A DNA stretch of 64,000 nucleotides. It comes from Amycolatopsis sp. 2-15 (GTDB lineage: Bacteria; Actinomycetota; Actinomycetes; Mycobacteriales; Pseudonocardiaceae). The translations under genes were made by a program, and so were the position numbers. The DNA is taken from contig NZ_CP127294.1 in NCBI RefSeq assembly GCF_030285625.1, positions 1,126,001 through 1,190,000 on the forward strand, written 5' to 3'. Below, in pieces: positions 56,870-64,000 of this stretch (position 1 is its first letter; the number at the start of each line of letters is the position of its first letter). The notes beneath the pieces are model-generated. The model made no database searches. It had not been told where the DNA came from and saw nothing but the letters and a program-made list of their open reading frames with translations.

Positions 56870-58483
56870 TCAGCTCAACGCGGTGAGCGTGGAGCCGAGC
56901 TTGCCGAGGGTCTGGCTGACCCAGCACGGCCCGTCGTGGTCGTCGTGACCGTGACCGTCATTGCCGTGGCCACCGTTGCTGCTGCCACCGCCGTTGTGGC
57001 CGTCGTTGCCGTGGCCGTTGTCACCCTTGGTGTGGATGACGACCTGGTCGACCAGGGAACCGACCTTGCCCGCGGGCGAAGCGCCCTCGTCCGGGCCGCA
57101 CCACTTGTCGTTGCCGCGCTCGACGGCGGCGTTCGGAGCGGCACAGGTGCCACTGCGGACGTTCTCGACCATCAGCTTGTCGTCCCGCACCTCGACCTTG
57201 ACATAGGTGCGCACGTGCTCCTGGTTCTCGACGGAGTTGGCGTAGTGGTTGGTCGGGTTCAGCGGGTCGGGACCGTAGTTCGGGTCCTTCGTGACGTCCG
57301 GGTCGGTCAGGTCGTAGTACTTCGACCCCGAGGCGGAGTTCGCCGTCACGTAGACGACGCCACCCGGGCCCTGGACCACCGAGGTGGCGCCGGGCTGCTC
57401 GGCCGGGTTGGCCTTCTGGCCGTTCTTGAGCACGTAGCTACGCGAGTAGCTGTGGTCGTGACCCTGCAGGACCAGGTCGACACCCAGGTTCGAGAACGCC
57501 GTCGGGAAGTCCTTGCGGCGCAGCTGGTTGTCGCCGTCGTTGGCGTGCGAAGCCGGCGAGTAGATGGAGTGGTGGTACACGAGCACCGTGTACTTGGCGT
57601 CCTTGCCGTGCTTCTTGATCACGTCGGTGACGTAGGCGATGTGCGCCTCGTCCGCGCCGTTGGCGTAGGCGTTGCTGTTCAGGTCGATGAACAGCACACC
57701 CTTGTAGGTGTACCAGTAGTCGCCACCGGAGTTGGTGTTCTGCGAGCCGTTGTAGAAGGGCGTCGAACGGTCGGTGTTCGGCGTCCAGAAGTGCTGCTCG
57801 TAGGACTTGCCACCCACGTCGTGGTTACCGATCGTGGCGGCCCACGGGTACTGGCGCAGCTTGTCGGAACCCAGGAACGCGTCCCAGTCCGCCTCGGTGT
57901 TGGCGCTCTCGACCTGGTCGCCACCCGACACGAGGAGCTCGGCCTTCGGGTTGGCGGCCAGCGACACGTTCAGGGTGTCGGCCCAGCCGGCCCCGTCCTT
58001 CGCGAGGTCACCCGACGAACCGATCTGCGGGTCACCGTAGAACAGGAAGTCGAAGTCGCCCTTGAAGGACTGCGTCTTGAAGGAGTACGTCGGCGACCAG
58101 CCGTCGCTGTTGCCGATGCGGTACGAGTACGCCGTGTTCTGCTGCAAGCCGTCGAGGGTGGCGTGCGCGTTGAAGCCACCGTTGACCGAGTTGCTGCCGA
58201 TGACCGCCGCGAACTTCTTGGCGTTGGTGGGGAACTTGCCGTGGTTGAGCCAGTTGGTCGGCACGAGCTCGACCCGCTGGTCGGTGTTCGTGCTGGTGTA
58301 CCAGGACAGCACGCGCTGCGATTCCTGGGCGCCGACACCGAGAACGATGGTGTTGGCCTTGACCGGCGGGGTGGGCGTCCACGTGGCAGCGGTCGCCGAA
58401 CCGTTGCCGAACGCCAGCGCGAGGCTCACGCCCACGGTCGCGATACCGAAGGCGAGGTTCCGCCCGGATCTGGAAGGTTTCAT
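56870..58483 (-). CDS. Secreted metallophosphoesterase, purple acid phosphatase-like
   Basis: 537 residues with a signal peptide (RNLAFGIATVGVSLALAFGN, cleavage near ATA), an N-terminal fibronectin-like domain (about 35-140) and a calcineurin-type metal domain with FYGDPQIGSSGDLA, LLVSGGDQVE, TIGNHDVGGK, VYHHSIYSP and LQGHDHSYSRS, giving the Asp, Asn and His metal ligands. A Gly/His/Asn-rich linker (NGHGNDGHNGGGSSNGGHG) precedes the C-terminal WVSQTLGKLGS. It probably releases phosphate outside the cell. ATG at 58481-58483. Confidence 0.93.
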   Translation of the reverse strand: MKPSRSGRNLAFGIATVGVSLALAFGNGSATAATWTPTPPVKANTIVLGVGAQESQRVLSWYTSTNTDQRVELVPTNWLNHGKFPTNAKKFAAVIGSNSVNGGFNAHATLDGLQQNTAYSYRIGNSDGWSPTYSFKTQSFKGDFDFLFYGDPQIGSSGDLAKDGAGWADTLNVSLAANPKAELLVSGGDQVESANTEADWDAFLGSDKLRQYPWAATIGNHDVGGKSYEQHFWTPNTDRSTPFYNGSQNTNSGGDYWYTYKGVLFIDLNSNAYANGADEAHIAYVTDVIKKHGKDAKYTVLVYHHSIYSPASHANDGDNQLRRKDFPTAFSNLGVDLVLQGHDHSYSRSYVLKNGQKANPAEQPGATSVVQGPGGVVYVTANSASGSKYYDLTDPDVTKDPNYGPDPLNPTNHYANSVENQEHVRTYVKVEVRDDKLMVENVRSGTCAAPNAAVERGNDKWCGPDEGASPAGKVGSLVDQVVIHTKGDNGHGNDGHNGGGSSNGGHGNDGHGHDDHDGPCWVSQTLGKLGSTLTALS

Positions 58484-58603
58484 CGGATGTGCGTTCCCTT
58501 TCGGGTCAATGGGTCGGGAAGACCGATTGGTAGCGTTATCGGCTCTGGTGTGCGATAGGTGAACTTCGCCGGAAGGACGGGTGGACCACCTGCGAATTAC
58601 GTG

Positions 58604-59815
58604 TCAGCCCTCAGCGATACGCTGCACAAACCATGTGAGACCCATCACCGACACGGCCGCCGCGATCACCCCGGTCGTCCACTGTGGAGCGAAGTTCGCC
58701 TTGCGGCGGATCAGCACGAGAAGTGGGAAAACGATCGCGATGATCGCCAGCTGCACCGTCTCGATACCGACGTTGAACACCAGCAGCGACCACAGGAGTG
58801 TCCAAGACCACGCCGTGTCGATGCCGAGCGCCGAAGCGAACCCGAGGCCGTGGCAGAGCCCGAAACAGAAGACCACGGCGAGCCGGGTCCACCCGGCACG
58901 GTCGAGGCTGAAGTGGCCGTCGCCGAGGAGCTCGTCGTCGATGCCGTTCACCTTGCGCCGCCACAGCCGCCACAGCGGCCAGGCCGCGACCACCGCGATC
59001 GACAGGGCGATGAGGGGCTCGATGATGTTGGCGGGCACCGTGACCAGACCGAGCGCCGCCAGCACGAACGTGACCGAGTGGGCGAGCGTGAACGTGGTCG
59101 CCGCCAGCACGATCTCGCGCAGGCGCCGCGAGCCGGCGATGAGCGCGAGCAGGAAGAGGATGTGGTCGAGACCAGTGAGCAGATGCTCCGCGCCGAGCCG
59201 GAAGAACTCCCAGAACCGCTCGCCGAACGACTGCTGCGTGGAGAACGACGGCTGGTGCGCGTCGAGGGCGGCGCTGCCCGAGGTCAGGTCGAGGTCGTAG
59301 GTGACGACCGTCTTGGTGTCGCGGACGTAACCCTCGGTGTCAGGGAACAGCGCGCTGCGCACCTCATGGGCGTCGGCGCCCTCGCAGCGGTAGTCGAGGT
59401 CGAGCAGCGCGTAGGGCACGCCTTCCCGCTGCTCCATGCGGAAGCCGCCGTCTTTCGTTGGCACGCAGGGACTTTCCGTGCTCACGTGGAAGCGGTCCGT
59501 CACGTACTTGATCACCGCGGCCGAGTGGCCTTCCAGCGCTTTCGCCTGCGCGGCCGAATCTTGTGCGTCGAATGCAGCAGTGCCCTGCTGGAACAGCGGG
59601 TCGTCGTGCTCGGCGTCGGCGACGGAAACCACCAGCAGGTCGTACTCGAGCCCCAGCTCCGCACGCACTTGCCCGGACCCGGGTGACGTCACGTCGGCGT
59701 AGACGACCGACGAAAAGCCGTGCGCGGAGGCCGTGGAAGTACCGAGAATAACCGCCAGTGCGGCTAACCCGAAAACCGTTGCCAGGCGGGCGAAACTTCG
59801 GATGCGGCGGAGCAT
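58604..59815 (-). CDS. HupE/UreJ-family membrane protein
   Basis: 403 residues: signal-like N-terminus (ATVFGLAALAVILGTSTASA), an outside region of about 180 residues, then the HupE/UreJ_2 domain with about 6-7 membrane segments and the marks GAEHLLTGLDHILFLLALIA, FTLAHSVTFVLAALGL and VFCFGLCHGLGFASALG, with His and Asp residues that suggest a metal-ion path (nickel in family members). ATG at 59813-59815 is chosen because GAGGAAG lies 5 nt upstream; the longer frame to 60157 makes no sense. Confidence 0.92.
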   Translation of the reverse strand: MLRRIRSFARLATVFGLAALAVILGTSTASAHGFSSVVYADVTSPGSGQVRAELGLEYDLLVVSVADAEHDDPLFQQGTAAFDAQDSAAQAKALEGHSAAVIKYVTDRFHVSTESPCVPTKDGGFRMEQREGVPYALLDLDYRCEGADAHEVRSALFPDTEGYVRDTKTVVTYDLDLTSGSAALDAHQPSFSTQQSFGERFWEFFRLGAEHLLTGLDHILFLLALIAGSRRLREIVLAATTFTLAHSVTFVLAALGLVTVPANIIEPLIALSIAVVAAWPLWRLWRRKVNGIDDELLGDGHFSLDRAGWTRLAVVFCFGLCHGLGFASALGIDTAWSWTLLWSLLVFNVGIETVQLAIIAIVFPLLVLIRRKANFAPQWTTGVIAAAVSVMGLTWFVQRIAEG

Positions 59816-59996
59816 GATCTTCCTCTTTCCAGTTGCTCCCCGCACTTTGCTGGGCTCAAGAGAACAACTGGCGGAGGGTGGGCGAACATGCAGCGACCGG
59901 ATGCCGACGGAAGAAAGCGGCGCAAGGGATACCGGCTGACGATCGGGTAGGAAGGAGCTCGACTCCGTCACCACTGCCCCGAAAGGACGATCCGGC

Positions 59997-60650
59997 TTGC
60001 GTTCACGACTCGTCGCCGTCGGCGCGCTGGCCGCCCTGCTGCTGAGCGGGTGCGGTGTCTCCGACGACTGGTCGAAACCCCATCCCGCGCCCGCCGCGGT
60101 CGGCGTGCTCGGCCAGGGTTTCACCAGCACACCGCCGACTCCGGAAGCGACAATCACCCCGCGCCCGGGTTCGTGGGACGGCGTGCACCCGGCGCCGGGC
60201 TACCGCGTGGTGCTCCTCACAGCCGGCGACGACGCGCAGACAAAGACCCTCATGGACGCGGTGAAGGACTGGGCCGAGCAGGAGAAGGTGAGCCTCAAGG
60301 TCTTGTCGGCCGACGACCCCGCTCACCACACCGACTGCATCGTCGACGCCATGAACCTCGCGCCGGACCTCATCATCACGGCCGGCAGCGAGCTCATCGA
60401 CGCCGTGACGGTGGTCACGGCCAGCCACCTCGACCGGCAGTTCCTCGTGCTCGGCGCCGAGGTCGCCGAACCCACCGTCAACGTGACCGCGGCGAACTGG
60501 ACCGGCGCCACCTTCCGCGGCGCCGGCCTGACCACGGCCACCGACGGCGACCCGGCGTCGTTCACCCCCGCCCGCGCGGCGGCGGCCGTGCGAGCGGGCG
60601 TGGCGAGCATCCTGAGTGGACTGACGGGGATCGTCATCCGAGTGCCCTAG
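59997..60650 (+). CDS. BMP-like secreted lipoprotein
   Basis: 217 residues: lipobox LLSGC (Cys about residue 19), a Pro/Thr linker and a periplasmic-binding-like domain with VLLTAGDDAQTKTLMDAVKD, LAPDLIITAGSELIDAVTVV and QFLVLGAEVAEPTVNVTAAN. It resembles BMP-family substrate-binding proteins but is shorter. TTG at 59997 with AAAGGA upstream; divergent from the HupE gene. Followed by a perfect bidirectional terminator. Confidence 0.75.
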   Translation: MRSRLVAVGALAALLLSGCGVSDDWSKPHPAPAAVGVLGQGFTSTPPTPEATITPRPGSWDGVHPAPGYRVVLLTAGDDAQTKTLMDAVKDWAEQEKVSLKVLSADDPAHHTDCIVDAMNLAPDLIITAGSELIDAVTVVTASHLDRQFLVLGAEVAEPTVNVTAANWTGATFRGAGLTTATDGDPASFTPARAAAAVRAGVASILSGLTGIVIRVP

Positions 60651-60656
60651 TCACGC

Positions 60657-60695
60657 CGAAAGGGAGGGAAGCCGATTCGGCTTCCCTCCCTTTCG
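60657..60695. terminator. Bidirectional terminator
   Basis: CGAAAGGGAGGGAAGCCG-ATT-CGGCTTCCCTCCCTTTCG, perfect 18-bp arms with a 3-nt loop, between the convergent lipoprotein and SDR genes. Confidence 0.88.
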
Positions 60696-60705
60696 CGTCA
60701 GCGAC

Positions 60706-61596
60706 TCACTTCCGCACGGACAGCAGGTCCGCCAGGTCGATGCGCTCGTAGAACTCGCGGTGGATGCGGTCGGCGACCGCCGAGACCTCGGCCGAACCGT
60801 CGTCGGACGGGTCGATGATCACGCGGTACGGGCGTTCGCCGCGGGGCAGGGCGACGATGCGAGCGATTTCGGCGGCGACCGAGGAGACGTCGGCGTCGGC
60901 CGGCTCCAGGGCGGCGAGCTTGCCCGAGACCTGCTCCATCAGGCCGGCGTACTTCGTCTCGTAGTCGGCGACGACGGCGTCGTCAGCCGGGCGGCCCGAG
61001 TGGGCGAAGTGGTTGGTGCCCGAGGTGAACGCGCCGGGGACCACGATCGACGTCTCGATGCCCCACCGGGTCAGCTCGGTCGAGTAGCTCACGGCGAGGG
61101 CGTCCATGCCGGCCTTCGCGGCGAAGTACGGCGCGAGGTACGGCGGGGTGCCACCCTTGACGCTGGAGCTGGAGACCCACACGACCAGGCCCTCGCCGCG
61201 GTGGCGCATGCCGGGCAGCACGGCGCGGTTCACGCGCTGGGTGCTGAGCACGTTCACGTCGTAGAGCTCCGCGAGCTGCTCCGGAGTGAAGGCCTCGGCC
61301 GGGCCGGTGACCATGTGGCCGGCGTTGTGGATCAGCACGTCGATGGTGCCTGCGTCGGCTTCGATCTGCGCGACCGCCGCGTCGATGGAGTCCTGCGAGT
61401 TCACGTCCAGCTCGATGGCCCGCAGGTCGACGCCGTGCTCCTTCGAGTAGTCGGCGACGGCCTGGACCTGCGGGGCGTTGCGGCCGGTCGTCTCGCGCAT
61501 GCCGGCGTAGACGGTGTGGCCCTGGTCGGCCAGCGCGCGGGCGGTGAGGGCGCCGAAGCCGCTGGAAGCACCGGTGATGACGATGGTCTGGGACAT
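60706..61596 (-). CDS. Short-chain dehydrogenase/reductase
   Basis: 296 residues. NAD(P) motif TGASSGFGALTARALAD (about 8-24), LDVNSQDS, NAG in LIHNAGHMV, and the catalytic S-Y-K with VSSSSVKGGTPPYLAPYFAAKAG split as Ser and YFAAK. GGAG precedes the ATG at 61594-61596. It is downstream of the second SDR on the same strand, 44 bp apart, so the two form an operon. Confidence 0.93.
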   Translation of the reverse strand: MSQTIVITGASSGFGALTARALADQGHTVYAGMRETTGRNAPQVQAVADYSKEHGVDLRAIELDVNSQDSIDAAVAQIEADAGTIDVLIHNAGHMVTGPAEAFTPEQLAELYDVNVLSTQRVNRAVLPGMRHRGEGLVVWVSSSSVKGGTPPYLAPYFAAKAGMDALAVSYSTELTRWGIETSIVVPGAFTSGTNHFAHSGRPADDAVVADYETKYAGLMEQVSGKLAALEPADADVSSVAAEIARIVALPRGERPYRVIIDPSDDGSAEVSAVADRIHREFYERIDLADLLSVRK

Positions 61597-61640
61597 GGGA
61601 GTTCTCCTTCGACGCAGCAGTTACGGGGAGACGCGGTGGC

Positions 61641-62384
61641 TCAGATGGCTCCGCCGTTGGCGTAGATGACCTGGCCGTTGACCCAGCGGGCCGGGCCGGC
61701 GAGGAAGGCGACGGCTTCGGCGACGTCTTCGGGGACGGCGAGGCGCTCGAGCGGCGGGACCTTGGCGAGGCGGTCGATGACTTCCTGCGGCTTGCCTTCG
61801 AGGAACAGGGCGGTCGCGGTGGGACCGGGGGCCACGGCGTTGACGGTGATGTCACGTCCGCGCAGCTCGCGGGCCAGGATCAGGGTGATCGCGTCGACCG
61901 CGCCCTTGGAAGCCGCGTAGGCGGTGTAGTTGTTCAGCGCCAGCTTGGTCACCGACGTCGAGAAGTTGATCAGGGCGCCGCCGGAACGCAGCCGGCGGGC
62001 AGCCTGCTGGTCGACCACGAAGGTGCCGCGGATGTTGACGCGGTGCATGCGGTCAAGGTCGTCGAGCTTGAGCTCGGTCAGCGGCGCCAGGAGCATGATC
62101 CCGGCGGTGTGCACGACCACGTCGACCCCGCCGTAACGCTGCTCCGCGGTGTCGAACAGGGCCTCGACCTGAGCCTCGTCCGCCACGTCGGCCTGCGCCG
62201 AGCTCGCGGTGCCGCCGGCGGCGGTGATCGCGGCCACGACCTCGTCGGCGCGCTGCGGGTTGCCCGAGTAGTGCACCAGCACCTGCATGCCGTCCTTGGC
62301 CAGGCGCTCGGCCACGACCCGGCCGATCCCGCCCGACCCACCGGTCACGATCGCGACACGCTGCGTGGTCTCGTTGCTGGTCAT
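61641..62384 (-). CDS. Short-chain dehydrogenase/reductase (FabG-like)
   Basis: 247 residues. TGGSGGIGRVVAERLAKDG (about 13-31), DVADE, VHTAGIMLLAPL in place of NNAG, INFSTSVTKLALNNYTAYAA and ASKGAVDA for the YxxxK catalytic pair, and NAVAPGPTAT. ATG at 62382-62384 with GGAG 7 nt upstream; the frame upstream to 62468 is promoter. The palindrome at 62413-62424 lies 28 bp upstream. Confidence 0.93.
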   Translation of the reverse strand: MTSNETTQRVAIVTGGSGGIGRVVAERLAKDGMQVLVHYSGNPQRADEVVAAITAAGGTASSAQADVADEAQVEALFDTAEQRYGGVDVVVHTAGIMLLAPLTELKLDDLDRMHRVNIRGTFVVDQQAARRLRSGGALINFSTSVTKLALNNYTAYAASKGAVDAITLILARELRGRDITVNAVAPGPTATALFLEGKPQEVIDRLAKVPPLERLAVPEDVAEAVAFLAGPARWVNGQVIYANGGAI

Positions 62385-62412
62385 CTCAGTCTCCGTATCG
62401 TCGTTTCGCTCT

Positions 62413-62424
62413 GTTGGTACCAAC
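62413..62424. promoter_or_regulatory. Perfect palindrome upstream of the SDR pair
   Basis: GTTGGTACCAAC (12 bp), overlapping CAACGTTA at 62421-62428, which is repeated at 62466-62473. Position fits a repressor site for the SDR operon. Confidence 0.6.
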
Positions 62425-62465
62425 GTTACAACTGAACTCGTATCCGCGCTAGAGCATTCCCGTAT

Positions 62466-62473
62466 CAACGTTA
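62466..62473. promoter_or_regulatory. Second CAACGTTA copy
   Basis: Direct repeat of the CAACGTTA half found at 62421-62428, 45 bp away. Confidence 0.4.
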
Positions 62474-62675
62474 TGACGTAGGCAACACCAGCACGTAGCG
62501 GCGCTTCTCACGGCTACCCCCGCTCGTGTGGCGCAACCCACGCGGCGTTTCGCCCGGTTCGGCACCGCCCGTTCCCTGCCGCACCCCTGCGCGCCGACGA
62601 CCGGACATCTTGTTTTCACGAGGCGGTGCTGGGGTGACGTGCGCACATCCCCGTGCACCGGAACGAGGAGCTGTC

Positions 62676-64000
62676 TTGAAACGCAGTCGAAGAAGCAGCG
62701 CGGTGGTCGCCGCTCTGCTCGCGGGAAGCGTGGTCACCTTCGGGGCCACCGGAACGGCGGAGGCCGCGGCACCCAAGCCGTGGTTGCCGGCCACTCCCGC
62801 AAACTGGAGCCTCGTCGTCGACCAGACGAAGACGACGCCGGTGACGGTCACGCGCGGCGTGACCCAGTACTCCGAGACCTACGACACCGTCGGCGGCCGC
62901 CAGCGCACCCAGGTGCTGGACGTGAACCTCGCCGACCCGAACGTGCGCCTCGGCGTCGTCGAAGCCGGCGACGTGATCACCAACCCGGCCGACGAGACGG
63001 TCGGCTCGATGGCCGCCCGCACCCACGCGGTGGCCGGCGTCAACGGCGACTTCTTCGAGATCAACGCCAGCGGCCGCCCGCTCGGCGGCGTGATCACGAA
63101 CGGCAAGCTGCTCAAGAGCCCGCGCCCGAACTTCAACGCGCAGCTCGGCGTGCGCGCCGACGGCACGATGGTGCTCGGCCCGCAGACCTTCTCCGGCTCG
63201 GTCAAGGACGGTGCCGCGAGCACTCCGCTGACCTCTGTCAACGTTGTCAACGACGTGGCGTCCGGCGGCATCACCGAGATCACCCCCGACCTCGGCAGCG
63301 CGACGGCTCTCCCGGCCAGCACTCTCGTGCTCGGGCACGAGACGAAGGCGGGCACGTTCGTCGTCGACTCCGTGCAGACGGGCGTCACCGCGGCTCCGGC
63401 CCTGCCGAAGGGCCAGCTCGGCCTCCTCGGCGGCGGCGCGGGCGGCACGTGGCTGTCGACCACCGTCCACAGTGGAGACTCGGTCTCGGTCACGGCCGAC
63501 ACCGGAGGCCTCAAGCAGCTGCTGTCCGGCTCGACCATGCTGGTCAAGGACGGCGCGGTCTACAACGACCCCACCGGCAACCCGCCGGGCGGCGTCAACC
63601 CCGAGACCGTGGTCGGCGTGAGCAAGGACGGCAAGCACACGATCATCGCGACGCTCGACGGGCGCCTCGGCGCGAGCGCGGCCCTGGGCGTGACGCCGGC
63701 GCAGGTCGCGGGCTACATGGTGGCCCACGGCGCGTACAACGCCGTGCTATTCGACGGCGGTGGCTCCACCGAGATGGTGGCCCGCAAGCCCGGTGACCCG
63801 GCCGTCTCGGTGATGAACAGCCCGTCGGACGGCCACGAGCGGCCCGTCGCCAACGGCCTGTTCCTCTACTCCACCGAGCAGGCCCCCGGCTTCGCCCGGT
63901 CGATGGTCGTCAACGGCAACAAGGGCGTGGACACCGTGCCCGGCGCGACCGTGCCGGTCCCCGCGTTCGGCCTCGACTCGCTCGGCAACCCCGCGCTCGA
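62676..64000 (+). CDS. Secreted phosphodiester glycosidase family protein, 3' end outside
   Basis: 441 visible residues, open to the window edge. Signal peptide (KRSRRSSAVVAALLAGSVVT, cleavage near AEA), then the NAGPA-type domain (PF09992 family): GVVEAGDVITNPADETVGSM, HAVAGVNGDFFEINASGRPL, PTGNPPGGVNPETVVGVSKD and VLFDGGGSTEMVARKPGDPA. It probably cleaves sugar phosphodiesters in the wall or outside. TTG at 62676 is chosen for GAGGAG 6 nt upstream. Confidence 0.88.
   Translation, partial: MKRSRRSSAVVAALLAGSVVTFGATGTAEAAAPKPWLPATPANWSLVVDQTKTTPVTVTRGVTQYSETYDTVGGRQRTQVLDVNLADPNVRLGVVEAGDVITNPADETVGSMAARTHAVAGVNGDFFEINASGRPLGGVITNGKLLKSPRPNFNAQLGVRADGTMVLGPQTFSGSVKDGAASTPLTSVNVVNDVASGGITEITPDLGSATALPASTLVLGHETKAGTFVVDSVQTGVTAAPALPKGQLGLLGGGAGGTWLSTTVHSGDSVSVTADTGGLKQLLSGSTMLVKDGAVYNDPTGNPPGGVNPETVVGVSKDGKHTIIATLDGRLGASAALGVTPAQVAGYMVAHGAYNAVLFDGGGSTEMVARKPGDPAVSVMNSPSDGHERPVANGLFLYSTEQAPGFARSMVVNGNKGVDTVPGATVPVPAFGLDSLGNPAL

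Overview
The window is high-GC actinobacterial DNA and most likely comes from a Pseudonocardiaceae genome close to Amycolatopsis. The reasons are the GC-rich codon use, frequent GTG and TTG starts, a complete conservon (sensor kinase, roadblock, DUF742, GTPase, P450), the glnX-glnH-pknG operon, an XRE/DUF397 pair, SigE-type ECF sigma factor, and many deazaflavin/ANTAR/BTAD-type families. The genus assignment is an inference; no 16S gene is present.

Layout. 1-4 kb: end of an arylamine N-acetyltransferase, a YCII protein, a methyltransferase, a lipoprotein and a Glu-Asp-Phe tRNA cluster. 4-9.5 kb: a cold-shock gene, an L,D-transpeptidase lipoprotein with a CRP-like palindrome upstream, then a SigE sigma factor operon sitting between two non-coding repeat fields. 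The second field is an array of about fifteen degenerate units with a 31-bp period. 9.6-15.5 kb: MHS transporter, thioesterase, FAD monooxygenase with a decayed tandem copy, and a divergent MarR-type regulator/DUF4097 pair with several palindromes between them. 15.5-21.6 kb: pknG-glnH-glnX, the amino-acid sensing kinase module. 21.6-28.6 kb: DUF397/XRE pair, then an acetoin dehydrogenase operon (acoX-acoA-acoB-acoC) followed by a GAF regulator. 28.8-35.3 kb: frameshifted LLM oxidoreductase, CopZ-like chaperone, a second cold-shock gene, TPP enzyme, iron alcohol dehydrogenase with thioesterase and isochorismatase. 35.5-42.1 kb: P450, BTAD regulator, DUF1801 and the conservon cvnA-E. 42.6-46.8 kb: GT87 mannosyltransferase, LysR-type effector domain protein, DUF5997, ArsR-SRPBCC/RibD operon and tRNA-Lys.

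46.8-55.7 kb is a decay-rich stretch: an MFS gene with one in-frame TGA, a GNAT gene with two frameshifts, two tandem AraC remnants, an SDR tail, a frameshifted amidotransferase and a truncated, frameshifted amidase, mixed with intact deazaflavin reductase, TetR, GAF-ANTAR and XRE-cupin genes, and a pair of inverted perfect DnaA boxes. 55.7-64 kb carries secreted and membrane proteins (DUF916-like, metallophosphoesterase, HupE/UreJ, lipoprotein), two SDRs and the start of a phosphodiester glycosidase that runs off the window.

Several of the single-base lesions lie in G/C runs and could be sequencing errors rather than true pseudogenes; this cannot be settled from the sequence alone. The most unusual non-coding signal is the 31-bp array at 8.7-9.15 kb.
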